From positions 48,501 through 112,500 of the forward strand of contig NZ_SOYS01000013.1 in NCBI RefSeq assembly GCF_011808225.1: 64,000 nucleotides of DNA. Reading direction: 5' to 3'. The first letter of the stretch is position 1, and each line of letters begins with the position of its first letter. Below, one piece after another: positions 37,995-49,889 of this stretch. Below the pieces are notes generated by a model, which did not search any database, was not told the DNA's origin, and saw nothing but the letters and a program-made list of their open reading frames with translations. The translations under genes and the position numbers were made by a program. Origin of the DNA: Cedecea colo. Lineage in GTDB: Bacteria; Pseudomonadota; Gammaproteobacteria; Enterobacterales; Enterobacteriaceae.

Positions 37995-38158
37995 CTTCTT
38001 CTCCTCGCTTGCACTCCGCAGGCCATGACACATCCTTTATGCCCGATCGTGCTGTCATTCTTAGCAGAATATTGCTGTCGCCTGTTACAGAAATTTCATC
38101 AAAAATGTGACGGGTGCAGAATTTTTCGATCCGCTTCGCATAACCAGTTGGCCAGGCG

Positions 38159-40417
<2,259 letters not shown>

Positions 40418-40563
40418 TCAGTTTGCATGCATCGGTTGTTTTCTGTATGATTCGCCGCCTTTGATGCGCAGTTTTGGCTTCGAATAAACCTACTTTATTA
40501 ACATCGCGTGGTGTCTGGCGTTAGGGCTGGAAGAGCGACGCGGCCTTAGACCTGAGGTTTTCC

Positions 40564-40779
40564 ATGAAAAAAGATATCCACCCTAAATATGACGTAATTA
40601 CTGCAAACTGTTCTTGCGGTAATTCTATCAAAATCCGCTCTACTGCGGGTCACGATCTGAACCTGGACGTTTGTGGTGAATGCCACCCGTTCTACACTGG
40701 TAAACAGCGTGATGTTGCTACCGGTGGCCGTGTTGACCGCTTCAACAAGCGTTTCAGCGTACCAGGCGCGAAAAAATAA
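40564..40779 (+). CDS. rpmE: Ribosomal protein L31, zinc-binding form
   Basis: L31 is a 50S subunit protein that helps form the bridge to the 30S head. The 71 residues ([20 protein letters not shown] onwards) contain the four zinc cysteines in CSC and CGEC, so this is the zinc-containing paralogue (C+ type) rather than the zinc-free YkgM type. The basic tail ends PGAKK. It is followed by a strong terminator, and by an ERIC element where E. coli has yiiX. Confidence 0.99.
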   Translation: MKKDIHPKYDVITANCSCGNSIKIRSTAGHDLNLDVCGECHPFYTGKQRDVATGGRVDRFNKRFSVPGAKK

Positions 40780-40800
40780 GTTTCGCAGCATGGAAAGAGA

Positions 40801-40824
40801 AAGGCGCCCTGGGGCGCCTTTTTT
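40801..40824 (+). terminator. Intrinsic terminator of rpmE
   Basis: The nine-base stem AAGGCGCCC/GGGCGCCTT (40801-40809 with 40812-40820), a two-base gap and six T lie 22 bases after the rpmE stop. Confidence 0.93.
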
Positions 40825-40850
40825 GTTTCTCCGTCAGCCTTCAGACCGCA

Positions 40851-40934
40851 GGAGCGTTAGCTGCCCTCACTAACCCAGTCACTTATTTTAGTAAGTTTCT
40901 GGGATTAGCTCCCTTGCTGCAGCTCGAACGCTAC
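40851..40934. repeat. ERIC element, diverged short copy
   Basis: The central palindrome CCCAGTCACTTA...TAAGTTTCTGGG is the core shared by all ERIC repeats, flanked by outer arms GCGTTAGCTGC and GCAGCTCGAACGC that pair with each other. It is about 84 bp, shorter than the 127-bp consensus, and its outermost arms are changed. It lies between the convergent ends of rpmE and metJ, about 24 bases from the metJ stop, and could fold at the end of either transcript. Confidence 0.85.
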
Positions 40935-40957
40935 AGGAGAAATTTCCAGCTGGGTGT

Positions 40958-41275
40958 TTAGTATTCCCACGTATCCGGGTCAATCCCCAACTCGCGCATA
41001 ATTACCTTCGCATCTTCCGGAATTTCATCACTACGTTCTTTACGCAGATCCGCATCGTTCGGCAGAGGTTGGCCAGTAAACGCGTGCAGAAATGCTTCAC
41101 ACAGCAGTTCACTGTTTGTTGCGTGACGCAGGTTGTTCACCTGGCGACGGGTGCGCTCATCGGTGAGGATTTTTAACACCTTCAGAGGAATGGAAACCGT
41201 AATTTTTTTTACTTGTTCACTCTTCTTCCCGTGCTCAGCGTAAGGGCTGATATATTCGCCGCTCCATTCAGCCAT
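40958..41275 (-). CDS. metJ: Methionine repressor MetJ
   Basis: MetJ is a ribbon-helix-helix repressor that uses S-adenosylmethionine as co-repressor to bind tandem met boxes. The 105-residue protein begins [25 protein letters not shown]. Its DNA-contacting strand is [24 protein letters not shown], read in two parts as [10 protein letters not shown] and [13 protein letters not shown]. It is the same length as in E. coli. It diverges from metB, with met boxes between. Confidence 0.99.
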   Translation of the reverse strand: MAEWSGEYISPYAEHGKKSEQVKKITVSIPLKVLKILTDERTRRQVNNLRHATNSELLCEAFLHAFTGQPLPNDADLRKERSDEIPEDAKVIMRELGIDPDTWEY

Positions 41276-41452
41276 GAGATACCTTTAATCCTCTTATCAA
41301 TTAAACATGCTTAAACCGGGCGAGGCACGATTTCAGCGATTATCTGTCTTAGTGTACAGCCCAGGCACCTGCGCAGTCTGCGACTCTGGCAAGCTAAAGC
41401 ATATAATTTTAACGGCTATTTCGCGTTTGCTCAATCTATACGCAAAGAAGTT

Positions 41453-41484
41453 TAGATGTCCAGATGTATTGACGTCCATCTTTG
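41453..41484. promoter_or_regulatory. Array of four met boxes, metJ/metB
   Basis: Four tandem eight-base units, TAGATGTC, CAGATGTA, TTGACGTC and CATCTTTG, align to the AGACGTCT met-box consensus in fixed eight-base phase. They end 54 bases before the metB ATG. They would let MetJ repress metBL and its own divergent gene. Confidence 0.88.
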
Positions 41485-41538
41485 CAATGTTTACTCTGAT
41501 GCCTGACCTTTATTCGACCAGCAAGGATCAGGGAAACA

Positions 41539-42699
41539 ATGACGCGCAAACAGGCAACCATCGCAGTACGCAGCGGTTTGAACGATGATGAACAATACGG
41601 CTGTGTTGTTCCGCCAATCCATCTTTCCAGCACCTATAACTTCACAGGTTTTAATGAACCGCGCGAGCATGATTATTCGCGTCGTGGCAACCCTACGCGC
41701 GACGTCGTACAGCGTGCGCTGGCGGAACTGGAAGGCGGTGCGGGCGCTGTGATGACCAATACCGGCATGTCGGCTATTCACCTGGTGACTACGGTATTCC
41801 TGAAGCCTGGCGACCTGCTTGTTGCCCCACACGATTGCTATGGCGGCAGCTATCGCCTCTTTGATAGCCTGGCAAAACGCGGCGCGTACCGCGTTTTATT
41901 TGTCGATCAGGGAGATGAGGCGGCTTTAAACGCGGCGCTGGCCGAAAAACCCAAGTTAGTGCTGGTAGAAACGCCAAGCAACCCATTGTTGCGCGTGGTG
42001 GATATTGCGAAAATATGCACCGCGGCGCGTGCTGTCGGCGCAATCAGCGTGGTGGATAACACTTTCCTGAGCCCGGCGCTGCAAAATCCGCTGGCGCTGG
42101 GAGCCGATCTGGTTCTGCACTCCTGCACCAAATATTTGAATGGCCACTCTGACGTGGTGGCGGGTGTAGTGATTGCCAAAGATGCCGATACTGTCACCGA
42201 GCTTGCCTGGTGGGCGAATAATATCGGCGTGACCGGCAGTGCGTTTGACAGCTATCTGCTGCTGCGAGGGTTACGCACATTGTCGCCGCGTATGGAAGTT
42301 GCTCAACGTAACGCGCAGTTGATTGTCGATTTCCTGAAAACACAACCGCTGGTGAAAAAGCTGTATCATCCATCGCTGCCGGAAAACCAGGGGCATGAGA
42401 TCGCTGCCCGCCAGCAGAAAGGCTTTGGCGCGATGTTAAGTTTTGAACTGGACGGAGACGAGCAGACTCTGCGTCGTTTCCTGAGCGGGCTGTCGCTCTT
42501 CACGCTGGCGGAATCGCTGGGTGGCGTCGAAAGCCTGATTTCTCACGCGGCAACCATGACCCACGCGGGCATGGCGCCGGAAGCGCGAGCTGCGGCTGGC
42601 ATTTCTGAGACATTGCTGCGTGTGTCTACCGGTATTGAAGATGGCGAAGATTTAATTGCTGACCTGGAAAATGCTTTCCGGGTGGCAAGAGAGGGGTAA
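41539..42699 (+). CDS. metB: Cystathionine gamma-synthase
   Basis: MetB joins O-succinylhomoserine and cysteine to give cystathionine in methionine synthesis. The 386-residue PLP enzyme has YSRRGNPTRD near 49-58, VDNTFLSPALQNPL in the middle and the PLP lysine in LHSCTKYLNGHSD near 198. Length equals E. coli MetB. Its stop lies two bases before the metL ATG, giving a coupled metBL operon under MetJ. Confidence 0.99.
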   Translation: MTRKQATIAVRSGLNDDEQYGCVVPPIHLSSTYNFTGFNEPREHDYSRRGNPTRDVVQRALAELEGGAGAVMTNTGMSAIHLVTTVFLKPGDLLVAPHDCYGGSYRLFDSLAKRGAYRVLFVDQGDEAALNAALAEKPKLVLVETPSNPLLRVVDIAKICTAARAVGAISVVDNTFLSPALQNPLALGADLVLHSCTKYLNGHSDVVAGVVIAKDADTVTELAWWANNIGVTGSAFDSYLLLRGLRTLSPRMEVAQRNAQLIVDFLKTQPLVKKLYHPSLPENQGHEIAARQQKGFGAMLSFELDGDEQTLRRFLSGLSLFTLAESLGGVESLISHAATMTHAGMAPEARAAAGISETLLRVSTGIEDGEDLIADLENAFRVAREG

Positions 42700-42701
42700 G
42701 C

Positions 42702-45134
42702 ATGAGTGTTTCAGTACCAGCAGGGACGCCGGTTCGTCAACTGCACAAGTTTGGCGGCAGTAGTCTTGCAGATGTAAAATGTTACCTGCGTGTGGTGGGT
42801 ATCATGACCGAGTATTCCAGGCCGGGCGATCTGATGGTGGTTTCTGCCGCTGGCAGCACCACTAACCAGCTTATCAACTGGCTCCAGCTGAGCCAGAGCG
42901 ACAGGCTTTCTGCGCATCAGGTCCAGCAGGCGCTGCGTCGTTATCAAAGCGAGTTAATTAGCGGCCTGCTCCCGCCTGAGGTCGCAGATGGCCTGATCGG
43001 TGAATTTATTCACGATCTGGAGCGCCTCGCCGCTTTGCTGGATGGCAAAATCACCGACGCGATATATGCCGAAGTGGTCGGTCACGGTGAAGTCTGGTCT
43101 GCTCGTCTGATGTCGGCGGTGCTGAATCAGCAGGGTATTGAAGCCGCCTGGCTTGATGCGCGTGAATTTATGCGTGCCGAGCGGGCGGCGCAGCCACAGG
43201 TTAATGAAGGCCTTTCCTGGCCGCTGCTGCAAGAGCTGATGGCGCAGCATCCGCATAAACGCCTCGTGGTTACCGGCTTTATCTGCCGTAACGATGCGGG
43301 TGAGACTGTGCTGCTGGGTCGTAACGGCTCTGACTATTCCGCAACGCAAATCGGTGCGCTGGCAGGCGTATCCCGCGTAACCATCTGGAGCGACGTGGCC
43401 GGGGTCTACAGCGCCGACCCACGTAAAGTAAAAGATGCCTGTCTGCTGCCTCTGCTGCGTCTGGATGAAGCCAGCGAACTGGCGCGCCTTGCGGCCCCTG
43501 TTCTGCATGCCCGTACGCTACAGCCGGTCTCTGGCAGCGATATCGATCTGCAACTGCGTTGCAGCTACTCCCCGGAGCAGGGCTCAACCCGAATTGAACG
43601 CGTTCTGGCTTCCGGTACCGGAGCGCGCATTGTCACCAGTCATGATGACATCTGCCTGATTGAGTTTCAGGTTGCTCCACAGCAGGATTTCAAACTGGCG
43701 CAGAAGGAGCTGGATACGCTGCTCAAGCGCGCGCAGGTTCGTCCTTTGTCCGTCGGCGTGCACCCCGATCGTAACCTGCTGCAACTTTGCTACACCTCCG
43801 AAGTGGTGAACAGCGTGCTGCAAATTTTGCAGGATGCGGGTCTGCCGGGTGAATTACGTCTGCGTGAAGGCCTGGCGCTGGTGGCGATAGTAGGCGCGGG
43901 CGTCTGCCGTAACCCGCTGCACAGCCACCGTTTCTGGCAGCAGTTAAAAGACCATCCTGTTGAATTTATCTGGCAGTCCGAAGACAGTATCAGCCTGGTC
44001 GCCGTGCTGCGAGCTGGCCCTACGGAAAACCTCATTCAGGGTCTGCATAAGTCTCTGTTCCGCGCTGAAAAGCGCATTGGCCTGATGCTGTTTGGTAAAG
44101 GGAATATTGGTTCTCGCTGGCTGGAGCTGTTTGCCCGCGAGCAGGAGACGATTTCCGCCCGTACCGGTTTTGAATTTATTCTCGCAGGTGTGGTGGATAG
44201 TCGCCGCAGCCTGCTGAACTACGAAGGGCTTGACGCCAGCCGCTCGCTAGCATTCTTTAATGATGAAGCGGTAGAACAAGATGAAGAATCCCTGTTCCTG
44301 TGGATGCGCGCGCACCCGTACGACGATTTAGTGGTGCTGGATGTTACCGCAAGCGAGCAGCTTGCCGGCCAGTATCTCGACTTTGCAAGCCATGGTTTCC
44401 ATGTTATCAGCGCCAATAAGCTGGCGGGTGCGGGCAACGGACAGAAGTACCGCCAAATCCGCGACGCGTTTGAAAAAACGGGCCGCCACTGGCTGTACAA
44501 CGCCACCGTAGGCGCCGGTTTACCGGTCAACCATACCGTGCGCGATCTGCGCGACAGCGGCGATACCATTCTGGCGATTAGCGGGATATTTTCCGGCACG
44601 CTTTCATGGCTGTTCCTGCAGTTCGATGGCACCGTGCCGTTTACCGATCTGGTCGATCAGGCCTGGCAGCAGGGTCTGACCGAGCCCGACCCTCGTGTCG
44701 ACCTCTCCGGTAAAGATGTTATGCGTAAGCTGGTTATTGTGGCTCGCGAAGCGGGTTACGACATCGAGCCCGATCAGGTTCGCGTAGAGTCGCTGGTGCC
44801 AAGCGGTTGTGAAGAAGGTTCGGTGGATCATTTCTTCGAAAATGGCGACGTACTTAACGAGCAGATGGTGCAGCGTTTTGAAGCCGCGCAGGAGATGGGG
44901 CTGGTGCTGCGTTACGTGGCCCGCTTTGACGCGAACGGCAAGGCGCGCGTTGGCGTGGAGGCGGTTCGCCCTGAACATCCTCTGGCGTCGCTGTTGCCGT
45001 GCGACAACGTATTCGCCATTGAAAGCCGCTGGTATCGCGATAATCCGCTGGTTATCCGCGGTCCCGGTGCTGGCCGTGATGTCACTGCCGGCGCCATTCA
45101 GTCGGACCTCAACCGCCTGGCGCAGCTGCTGTAG
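42702..45134 (+). CDS. metL: Bifunctional aspartokinase II / homoserine dehydrogenase II
   Basis: MetL catalyses the first and third steps of the aspartate pathway towards methionine. The 810-residue fusion has an N-terminal aspartokinase (KFGGSSLAD at about 16-24; GRNGSDYSATQIGAL near 206-220), central ACT-like regulatory segments, and a C-terminal homoserine dehydrogenase with a GKGNIGSRWLELF dinucleotide loop near 466 and the NATVGAGLPV catalytic region. Length equals E. coli MetL. Second gene of metBL. Confidence 0.99.
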   Translation: MSVSVPAGTPVRQLHKFGGSSLADVKCYLRVVGIMTEYSRPGDLMVVSAAGSTTNQLINWLQLSQSDRLSAHQVQQALRRYQSELISGLLPPEVADGLIGEFIHDLERLAALLDGKITDAIYAEVVGHGEVWSARLMSAVLNQQGIEAAWLDAREFMRAERAAQPQVNEGLSWPLLQELMAQHPHKRLVVTGFICRNDAGETVLLGRNGSDYSATQIGALAGVSRVTIWSDVAGVYSADPRKVKDACLLPLLRLDEASELARLAAPVLHARTLQPVSGSDIDLQLRCSYSPEQGSTRIERVLASGTGARIVTSHDDICLIEFQVAPQQDFKLAQKELDTLLKRAQVRPLSVGVHPDRNLLQLCYTSEVVNSVLQILQDAGLPGELRLREGLALVAIVGAGVCRNPLHSHRFWQQLKDHPVEFIWQSEDSISLVAVLRAGPTENLIQGLHKSLFRAEKRIGLMLFGKGNIGSRWLELFAREQETISARTGFEFILAGVVDSRRSLLNYEGLDASRSLAFFNDEAVEQDEESLFLWMRAHPYDDLVVLDVTASEQLAGQYLDFASHGFHVISANKLAGAGNGQKYRQIRDAFEKTGRHWLYNATVGAGLPVNHTVRDLRDSGDTILAISGIFSGTLSWLFLQFDGTVPFTDLVDQAWQQGLTEPDPRVDLSGKDVMRKLVIVAREAGYDIEPDQVRVESLVPSGCEEGSVDHFFENGDVLNEQMVQRFEAAQEMGLVLRYVARFDANGKARVGVEAVRPEHPLASLLPCDNVFAIESRWYRDNPLVIRGPGAGRDVTAGAIQSDLNRLAQLL

Positions 45135-45154
45135 TTAACTGGCGACTGCTCGTT

Positions 45155-45199
45155 GCTTATCCGCCCTGTAAACTTTACTCGTTTGCCGGGCGGATAAGC
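45155..45199. repeat. Long inverted repeat downstream of metL
   Basis: The 12-base arms GCTTATCCGCCC (45155-45166) and GGGCGGATAAGC (45188-45199) are perfectly complementary across a 21-base loop. There is no T run, so this is a REP-like or processing structure rather than an intrinsic terminator. It starts 20 bases after the metL stop and may protect the metBL 3' end. Confidence 0.7.
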
Positions 45200-45332
45200 G
45201 CAGAGGCATCCACCGTTTTTCCTGTCCGTTTTGTCCGCTTCCCCGCATCCTGAAAAAAATTCAATTTGATTGAGAATTCCTCAGTTCCAGCAGTGATTTT
45301 TCAGTTGACGGCCTGCCTCTTTTCCTTCATCT

Positions 45333-45364
45333 TGCTATCTGGACGTCTAAACGTCTGGACACCA
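45333..45364. promoter_or_regulatory. Array of met boxes upstream of metF
   Basis: The units TGCTATCT, GGACGTCT, AAACGTCT and GGACACCA follow each other in eight-base phase; the two central ones match AGACGTCT at seven and six positions. They lie 49-80 bases before the metF ATG, placed to overlap its promoter. Confidence 0.88.
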
Positions 45365-45403
45365 GCCAAACACAACAACACATTATTAAAAAGCGATTGA
45401 TGA

Positions 45404-46303
<900 letters not shown>

Positions 46304-46336
46304 TTAAGAAGGTGGATGTTGCCATCCACACTGATT

Positions 46337-46366
46337 GTCGGGTGGCGCTAACGTTTACCCGACCTG
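46337..46366. repeat. REP-like palindromic unit
   Basis: GTCGGGT and ACCCGAC arms flank GGCGCTAACGTTT, the shape and sequence of the REP units common in Klebsiella and Enterobacter relatives (GCCGGGTGGCGCT...ACCCGGCCTAC type). It lies 33 bases after the metF stop and may stabilise that transcript. It is a single unit next to an IS110 remnant. Confidence 0.7.
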
Positions 46367-46453
46367 CAAAAGCGCGGAATCATTGGGTCTGTAGCTACCG
46401 TCTTGAACGGCAAGCGGTAGCGCCATAATTTTCATCCCAGGCCTGGCGTGTTT

Positions 46454-46740
46454 TCAACATCCTGAACACATATATGCCAGTTTGCGTATTACCGCACCCA
46501 GCGCCGCTTTCTTTGCCTTACCTTTTGCTGTCAGCCTTTCATGTAATGCTTTCGCTGGCTTATTCCACCGGCTTGCGTTCAGCGCCGCCACGTACGGCTT
46601 TGCCTTCACCTCCGAAGGCGTCCGGCGGCTTCAGCTCGCCGTAACGGGCCAGCACAAAAGCGTCCACAATGTCGTTTTTGGTGAGTATGTCCATTCCGCG
46701 TGCAAATTCGCGTACGTGATGGAGTTGGCCATACAGCAGG
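46454..46740 (-). pseudogene. Remnant of an IS110-family transposase (internal deletion and frameshift)
   Basis: On the minus strand two frames hold separate parts of one transposase. From 46740 to about 46610 the frame reads ILLYGQLHHVREFARGMDI and LTKNDIVDAFVLARYGELKP, the end of the RuvC-like N-terminal (DEDD) domain of IS110 proteins. It then meets a stop at 46560-46562. From 46609 to 46454 a second frame reads PYVAALNASRWNKPAKAL, HERLTAKGKAKKAAL and GAVIRKLAYMC, the conserved C-terminal domain. Some 200 or more residues between them are gone. No intact ends are evident. It sits between a REP unit and ppc, which fits the REP preference of some IS110 members such as IS621. The gene is dead. 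Confidence 0.8.
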
Positions 46741-46758
46741 ATTCCTCCGTTTCATGTA

Positions 46759-46782
46759 ACCGGTAGCTAATCAGCTACCGGT
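46759..46782. repeat. Perfect hairpin downstream of ppc
   Basis: Ten-base arms ACCGGTAGCT/AGCTACCGGT enclose a four-base loop. The core GTAGCTACCG also occurs at 46391-46400, on the far side of the IS110 remnant. It could be a factor-dependent 3' end for ppc (whose stop is 40 bases away) or a leftover end of the insertion. No T run is present. Confidence 0.5.
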
Positions 46783-46821
46783 CCTGGGAGACAAGGGTGG
46801 ATAAGCGAACGCTTACCAGGC

Positions 46822-49473
46822 TTAGCCAGTGTTACGCATCCCGGCGGCAACGCCGGCGATAGTCACCATCAGCGCCTGCTCAACGCGGGCGTCTGGTGCT
46901 TCATCTTTCTCTTCCGACTGGCGAGAGCGGTGCAGTAATTCAGCTTGCAGAACGTTCAGTGGGTCGGTGTAAATATTACGCAGAGTGATGGACTCGGCTA
47001 TCCAGGGTAAATCTTCCATCAGATGCGAATCATTAGCGATATCCAGTACCACTTTGATATCGGCTGCCAGCTGGTCGCGAAGCTGTTTGCCCAGCTTCCA
47101 CAGTTCTGGTTTCACCAGACGCTGATCGTAGTATTCCGCCAGCCACAGGTCAGCTTTCGCAAAGACCATTTCGAGCATGCCAAGCCGCGTGGAGAAGAAC
47201 GGCCAGTCGCGACACATACTTTCCAGTTCGCCCTGTTTGCCTTCTTCTACCACTTTTTGCAGCGCGGCGCCGGCGCCCAGCCAGGCAGGCAGCATCAGGC
47301 GGTTTTGCGTCCAGGCGAAAATCCACGGAATGGCACGCAGGGATTCAACGCCACCGTTGGGTTTACGTTTTGCCGGACGCGAACCAAGCGGTAATTTACC
47401 CAGCTCAAGCTCAGGCGTTGCAGAGCGGAAGTAAGGAACGAAGTCTTTGTTTTCGCGGATATAACCGCGATACATATCGCAGGAGGTAACGGACAGCTCC
47501 TCCATAATATGTTTCCACTCTTTTTTCGGTTCTGGCGGCGGCAGCAGGTTCGCTTCAAGGATCGCGCTGGTGTAGAGCGACAGGCTGCTGATGGTGATTT
47601 CCGGCAGGCCGTATTTGAAGCGGATCATTTCGCCCTGTTCGGTTACACGCAGGCCGCCCTTCAGGCTTCCGGGTGGTTGAGACAGGAGCGCTGCGTGAGC
47701 TGGAGCACCGCCACGGCCGATAGAACCGCCGCGTCCGTGGAACAGCGTCAGGGTGATGCCGGCTTTTTCACAGGTTTTGATCAGCGCGTCCTGCGCCTGG
47801 TACTGTGCCCAGGAAGCGGCCATCACGCCTGCGTCTTTTGCCGAGTCAGAATAGCCAATCATGACCATCTGCTTGCCCTGTATAAAGCCGCGGTACCAGT
47901 CGATATTCAGTAACTGAGTCATGACGTCGTCGGCGTTGTTCAGGTCATCAAGGGTTTCAAACAGCGGTGCCACCGGCAGCGCGAACGTGCATCCGGATTC
48001 TTTTAGCAGCAGATGTACTGCCAGTACGTCAGACGGCGTTTTCGCCATGGAAATGACGTAGGCGGCGATAGATCCGCGAGGCGCTTCGGCAACCACTTTA
48101 CAGGTTTCCAGCACTTCGCGAGTATCTTCACTCGGTTCCCACTGGCGCGGCAGCAACGGTCGTTTGGAGTTCAGTTCGCGGATCAGGAAGGCCTGTTTGT
48201 CGGTTTCTGACCAGCTTTCGTAGTCGCCAATGCCCAGATAGCGGGTCATTTCGCCCAGGGCTTCGGTGTGACGGGTGCTTTCCTGACGAACGTCAATACG
48301 CACCAGAGGCACGCCAAAGCTTTTCACACGGCGCAGCGTATCAAGCAGCTGACCGTTGGCGATAATGCCCATACCGCAGGCCTGGAGTGATTCATAGCAG
48401 GCGTACAGCGGGTCCCAAAGCTGTTCGTTTTGGGTCAACAAGCCTTCTGGTTTTGGCAGGCGTTGGCCTTTCAGACGCGCCTCCAGCCAAGCCTGGGTCG
48501 ACAGAAGCTGCTGGCGCAGCCCTTTCATAATGCAGCGATACGGTTCTTGCGCGGCGTCAGGACCTGCCAGCTCGCTCAGCTCCGGCGTGCATTCCACCAT
48601 TGAAAGCTCGGAAATCAGGACCTGAATATCGCGCAGGAACAGGTCGGTGGCTTTCCAGCGGCCAAGCAGCAGAACGTGACGAGTGATGTCGGCCGTTACG
48701 TTCGGGTTGCCGTCGCGGTCACCGCCCATCCAGGAAGTGAAGCGTACGGGCACGAAATCTACCGGTAGTTTGTAATTCAGGTTTGCTTCAAGCTGTTCAT
48801 TAAGCTCGCGCAGGTAGTTCGGTACGCCTTCCCACAGGCTGTTTTCAACAACCGCAAAGCCCCATTTGGCTTCATCGACCGGTGAGGGGCGATGCTTACG
48901 GATTTCGTCAGTATGCCATGCCTGAGCCACCAACTGGCGTAGACGGCGCATAATCTGATTACGTTCGTAATCGGCAAGGTCGCTGTGGTCGAGCTGTTTC
49001 AGGCAGCCATTTACTTCAACCAGCTTATGAATCAGGGTGCGACGGGTGATCTCGGTCGGGTGTGCTGTCAGCACGAGCTCCAGGGAGAGGGATTCTACCG
49101 CGTCCCGAATGGCGGCTTCGCTAATATCCGGCTGTTCTTTTAATTTTTGAAGCGTCTTAGCGATAACTTCGGGATTGCTGGCGGCCTCGCCGTTGGCGGA
49201 AATACTGTGATATTGCTCGGCGGTGTTGGCCAGGTTCAGAAACTGGCTGAACGCACGGGCTACCGGCAGTAGTTCGTCGTTAGACAGGTTCTGTAAGGTG
49301 GTTAACAACTCCTGACGATTTGCTTCATTGCCCGCCCTTGAAGACTTTGACAATTTGCGGATTGTTTCGACCCGATCAAGAATGTTTTCACCTAATGCAT
49401 CCTTGATGGTATCCCCAAGCAATTTGCCGAGCATACTGACATTACTTCGCAACGCGGAATACTGTTCGTTCAT
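46822..49473 (-). CDS. ppc: Phosphoenolpyruvate carboxylase
   Basis: Ppc carboxylates phosphoenolpyruvate to oxaloacetate, replenishing the TCA cycle. It is activated by acetyl-CoA and inhibited by aspartate. The 883-residue protein has the catalytic His in [13 protein letters not shown] near 135-147, [18 protein letters not shown] and [14 protein letters not shown] near 578-591, and the C-terminal MRNTG. Length equals E. coli Ppc. I chose the ATG at 49473 ([15 protein letters not shown]) by homology; the frame is open 12 codons upstream. Confidence 0.99.
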   Translation of the reverse strand: MNEQYSALRSNVSMLGKLLGDTIKDALGENILDRVETIRKLSKSSRAGNEANRQELLTTLQNLSNDELLPVARAFSQFLNLANTAEQYHSISANGEAASNPEVIAKTLQKLKEQPDISEAAIRDAVESLSLELVLTAHPTEITRRTLIHKLVEVNGCLKQLDHSDLADYERNQIMRRLRQLVAQAWHTDEIRKHRPSPVDEAKWGFAVVENSLWEGVPNYLRELNEQLEANLNYKLPVDFVPVRFTSWMGGDRDGNPNVTADITRHVLLLGRWKATDLFLRDIQVLISELSMVECTPELSELAGPDAAQEPYRCIMKGLRQQLLSTQAWLEARLKGQRLPKPEGLLTQNEQLWDPLYACYESLQACGMGIIANGQLLDTLRRVKSFGVPLVRIDVRQESTRHTEALGEMTRYLGIGDYESWSETDKQAFLIRELNSKRPLLPRQWEPSEDTREVLETCKVVAEAPRGSIAAYVISMAKTPSDVLAVHLLLKESGCTFALPVAPLFETLDDLNNADDVMTQLLNIDWYRGFIQGKQMVMIGYSDSAKDAGVMAASWAQYQAQDALIKTCEKAGITLTLFHGRGGSIGRGGAPAHAALLSQPPGSLKGGLRVTEQGEMIRFKYGLPEITISSLSLYTSAILEANLLPPPEPKKEWKHIMEELSVTSCDMYRGYIRENKDFVPYFRSATPELELGKLPLGSRPAKRKPNGGVESLRAIPWIFAWTQNRLMLPAWLGAGAALQKVVEEGKQGELESMCRDWPFFSTRLGMLEMVFAKADLWLAEYYDQRLVKPELWKLGKQLRDQLAADIKVVLDIANDSHLMEDLPWIAESITLRNIYTDPLNVLQAELLHRSRQSEEKDEAPDARVEQALMVTIAGVAAGMRNTG

Positions 49474-49889
49474 ATGACCCCAGACACCCAATCTTAATAT
49501 ACCCGTCATACTTCAAGTTGCAGGATATTAGCTGCACTCTTACACTCCAGTCACTTACCCAGGTAAGCTCCTGGGAGTCCTTCCCCGGCAGGGCCGCGGC
49601 GAGCAGCGTTCAAACTGCTTATGCAGATTTTTTCACTCTCTTGCCGCCTGGCTGCAACTTGAATTATTTAGGCTATGTGTAATTTAATTTCACCTGTGAA
49701 GGTTCAACACCGCCTTTTATAAAGCCACGTCTCACCGCATTCGTCAATTGCTACGAAATCGTTTCAGCAAACGAGTAAATGATGCAAATTTACGAAATTT
49801 AATTACCGGGTTTGTGCATAAGTAATTCTTATAAGAATTCACAAAAAAGCAGCGGAAAAAGGGGAAAAAGCCCCGTTCTCCGCTATTTT
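49474..49889. other. Region between argE and ppc, 416 bp
   Basis: Both neighbours are on the minus strand, so this gap holds the ppc promoter and the 3' flank of argE. The ppc-proximal part is filled by an ERIC element (49507-49676). The remainder (49677-49889) is AT-rich with no coding frame I trust. A GGGGAAAAAGCCCC-type inverted repeat at 49861-49874 lies near the argE stop and may be part of its terminator. Confidence 0.55.
49507..49676. repeat. ERIC element with an internal insertion
   Basis: The outer ends TACTTCAAGTTGCAG and CTGCAACTTGAATTATTTAG are the conserved ERIC inverted repeats, and CCAGTCACTTACCCAGGTAAGCTCCTGG is the central palindrome (given here as CCAGTCACTTA and TAAGCTCCTGG arms). 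The element spans about 170 bp against 127 in the consensus. The extra material is a GC-rich block at about 49580-49631 between CTGGGAGTC and CACTCTCTTGCCGCC. ERICs with internal insertions are known in enterobacteria. It lies within about 35 bases of the ppc ATG on its upstream side. Confidence 0.92.

Noticed and set aside
45155..45199. Calling the metL inverted repeat an intrinsic terminator
   Set aside because: The stem is strong, but the loop is 21 bases and no T run follows on either strand.
46482..46766. Plus-strand open frame of 94 codons between metF and ppc
   Set aside because: It is the antisense of the IS110 transposase fragments on the minus strand, which are recognisable.
49507..49676. 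Treating the ppc-upstream palindrome as a new repeat family
   Set aside because: The core CAGTCACTTA...TAAGCTCCTGG and the TTCAAGTTGCAG ends are those of the known ERIC repeat; only the internal insertion is unusual.
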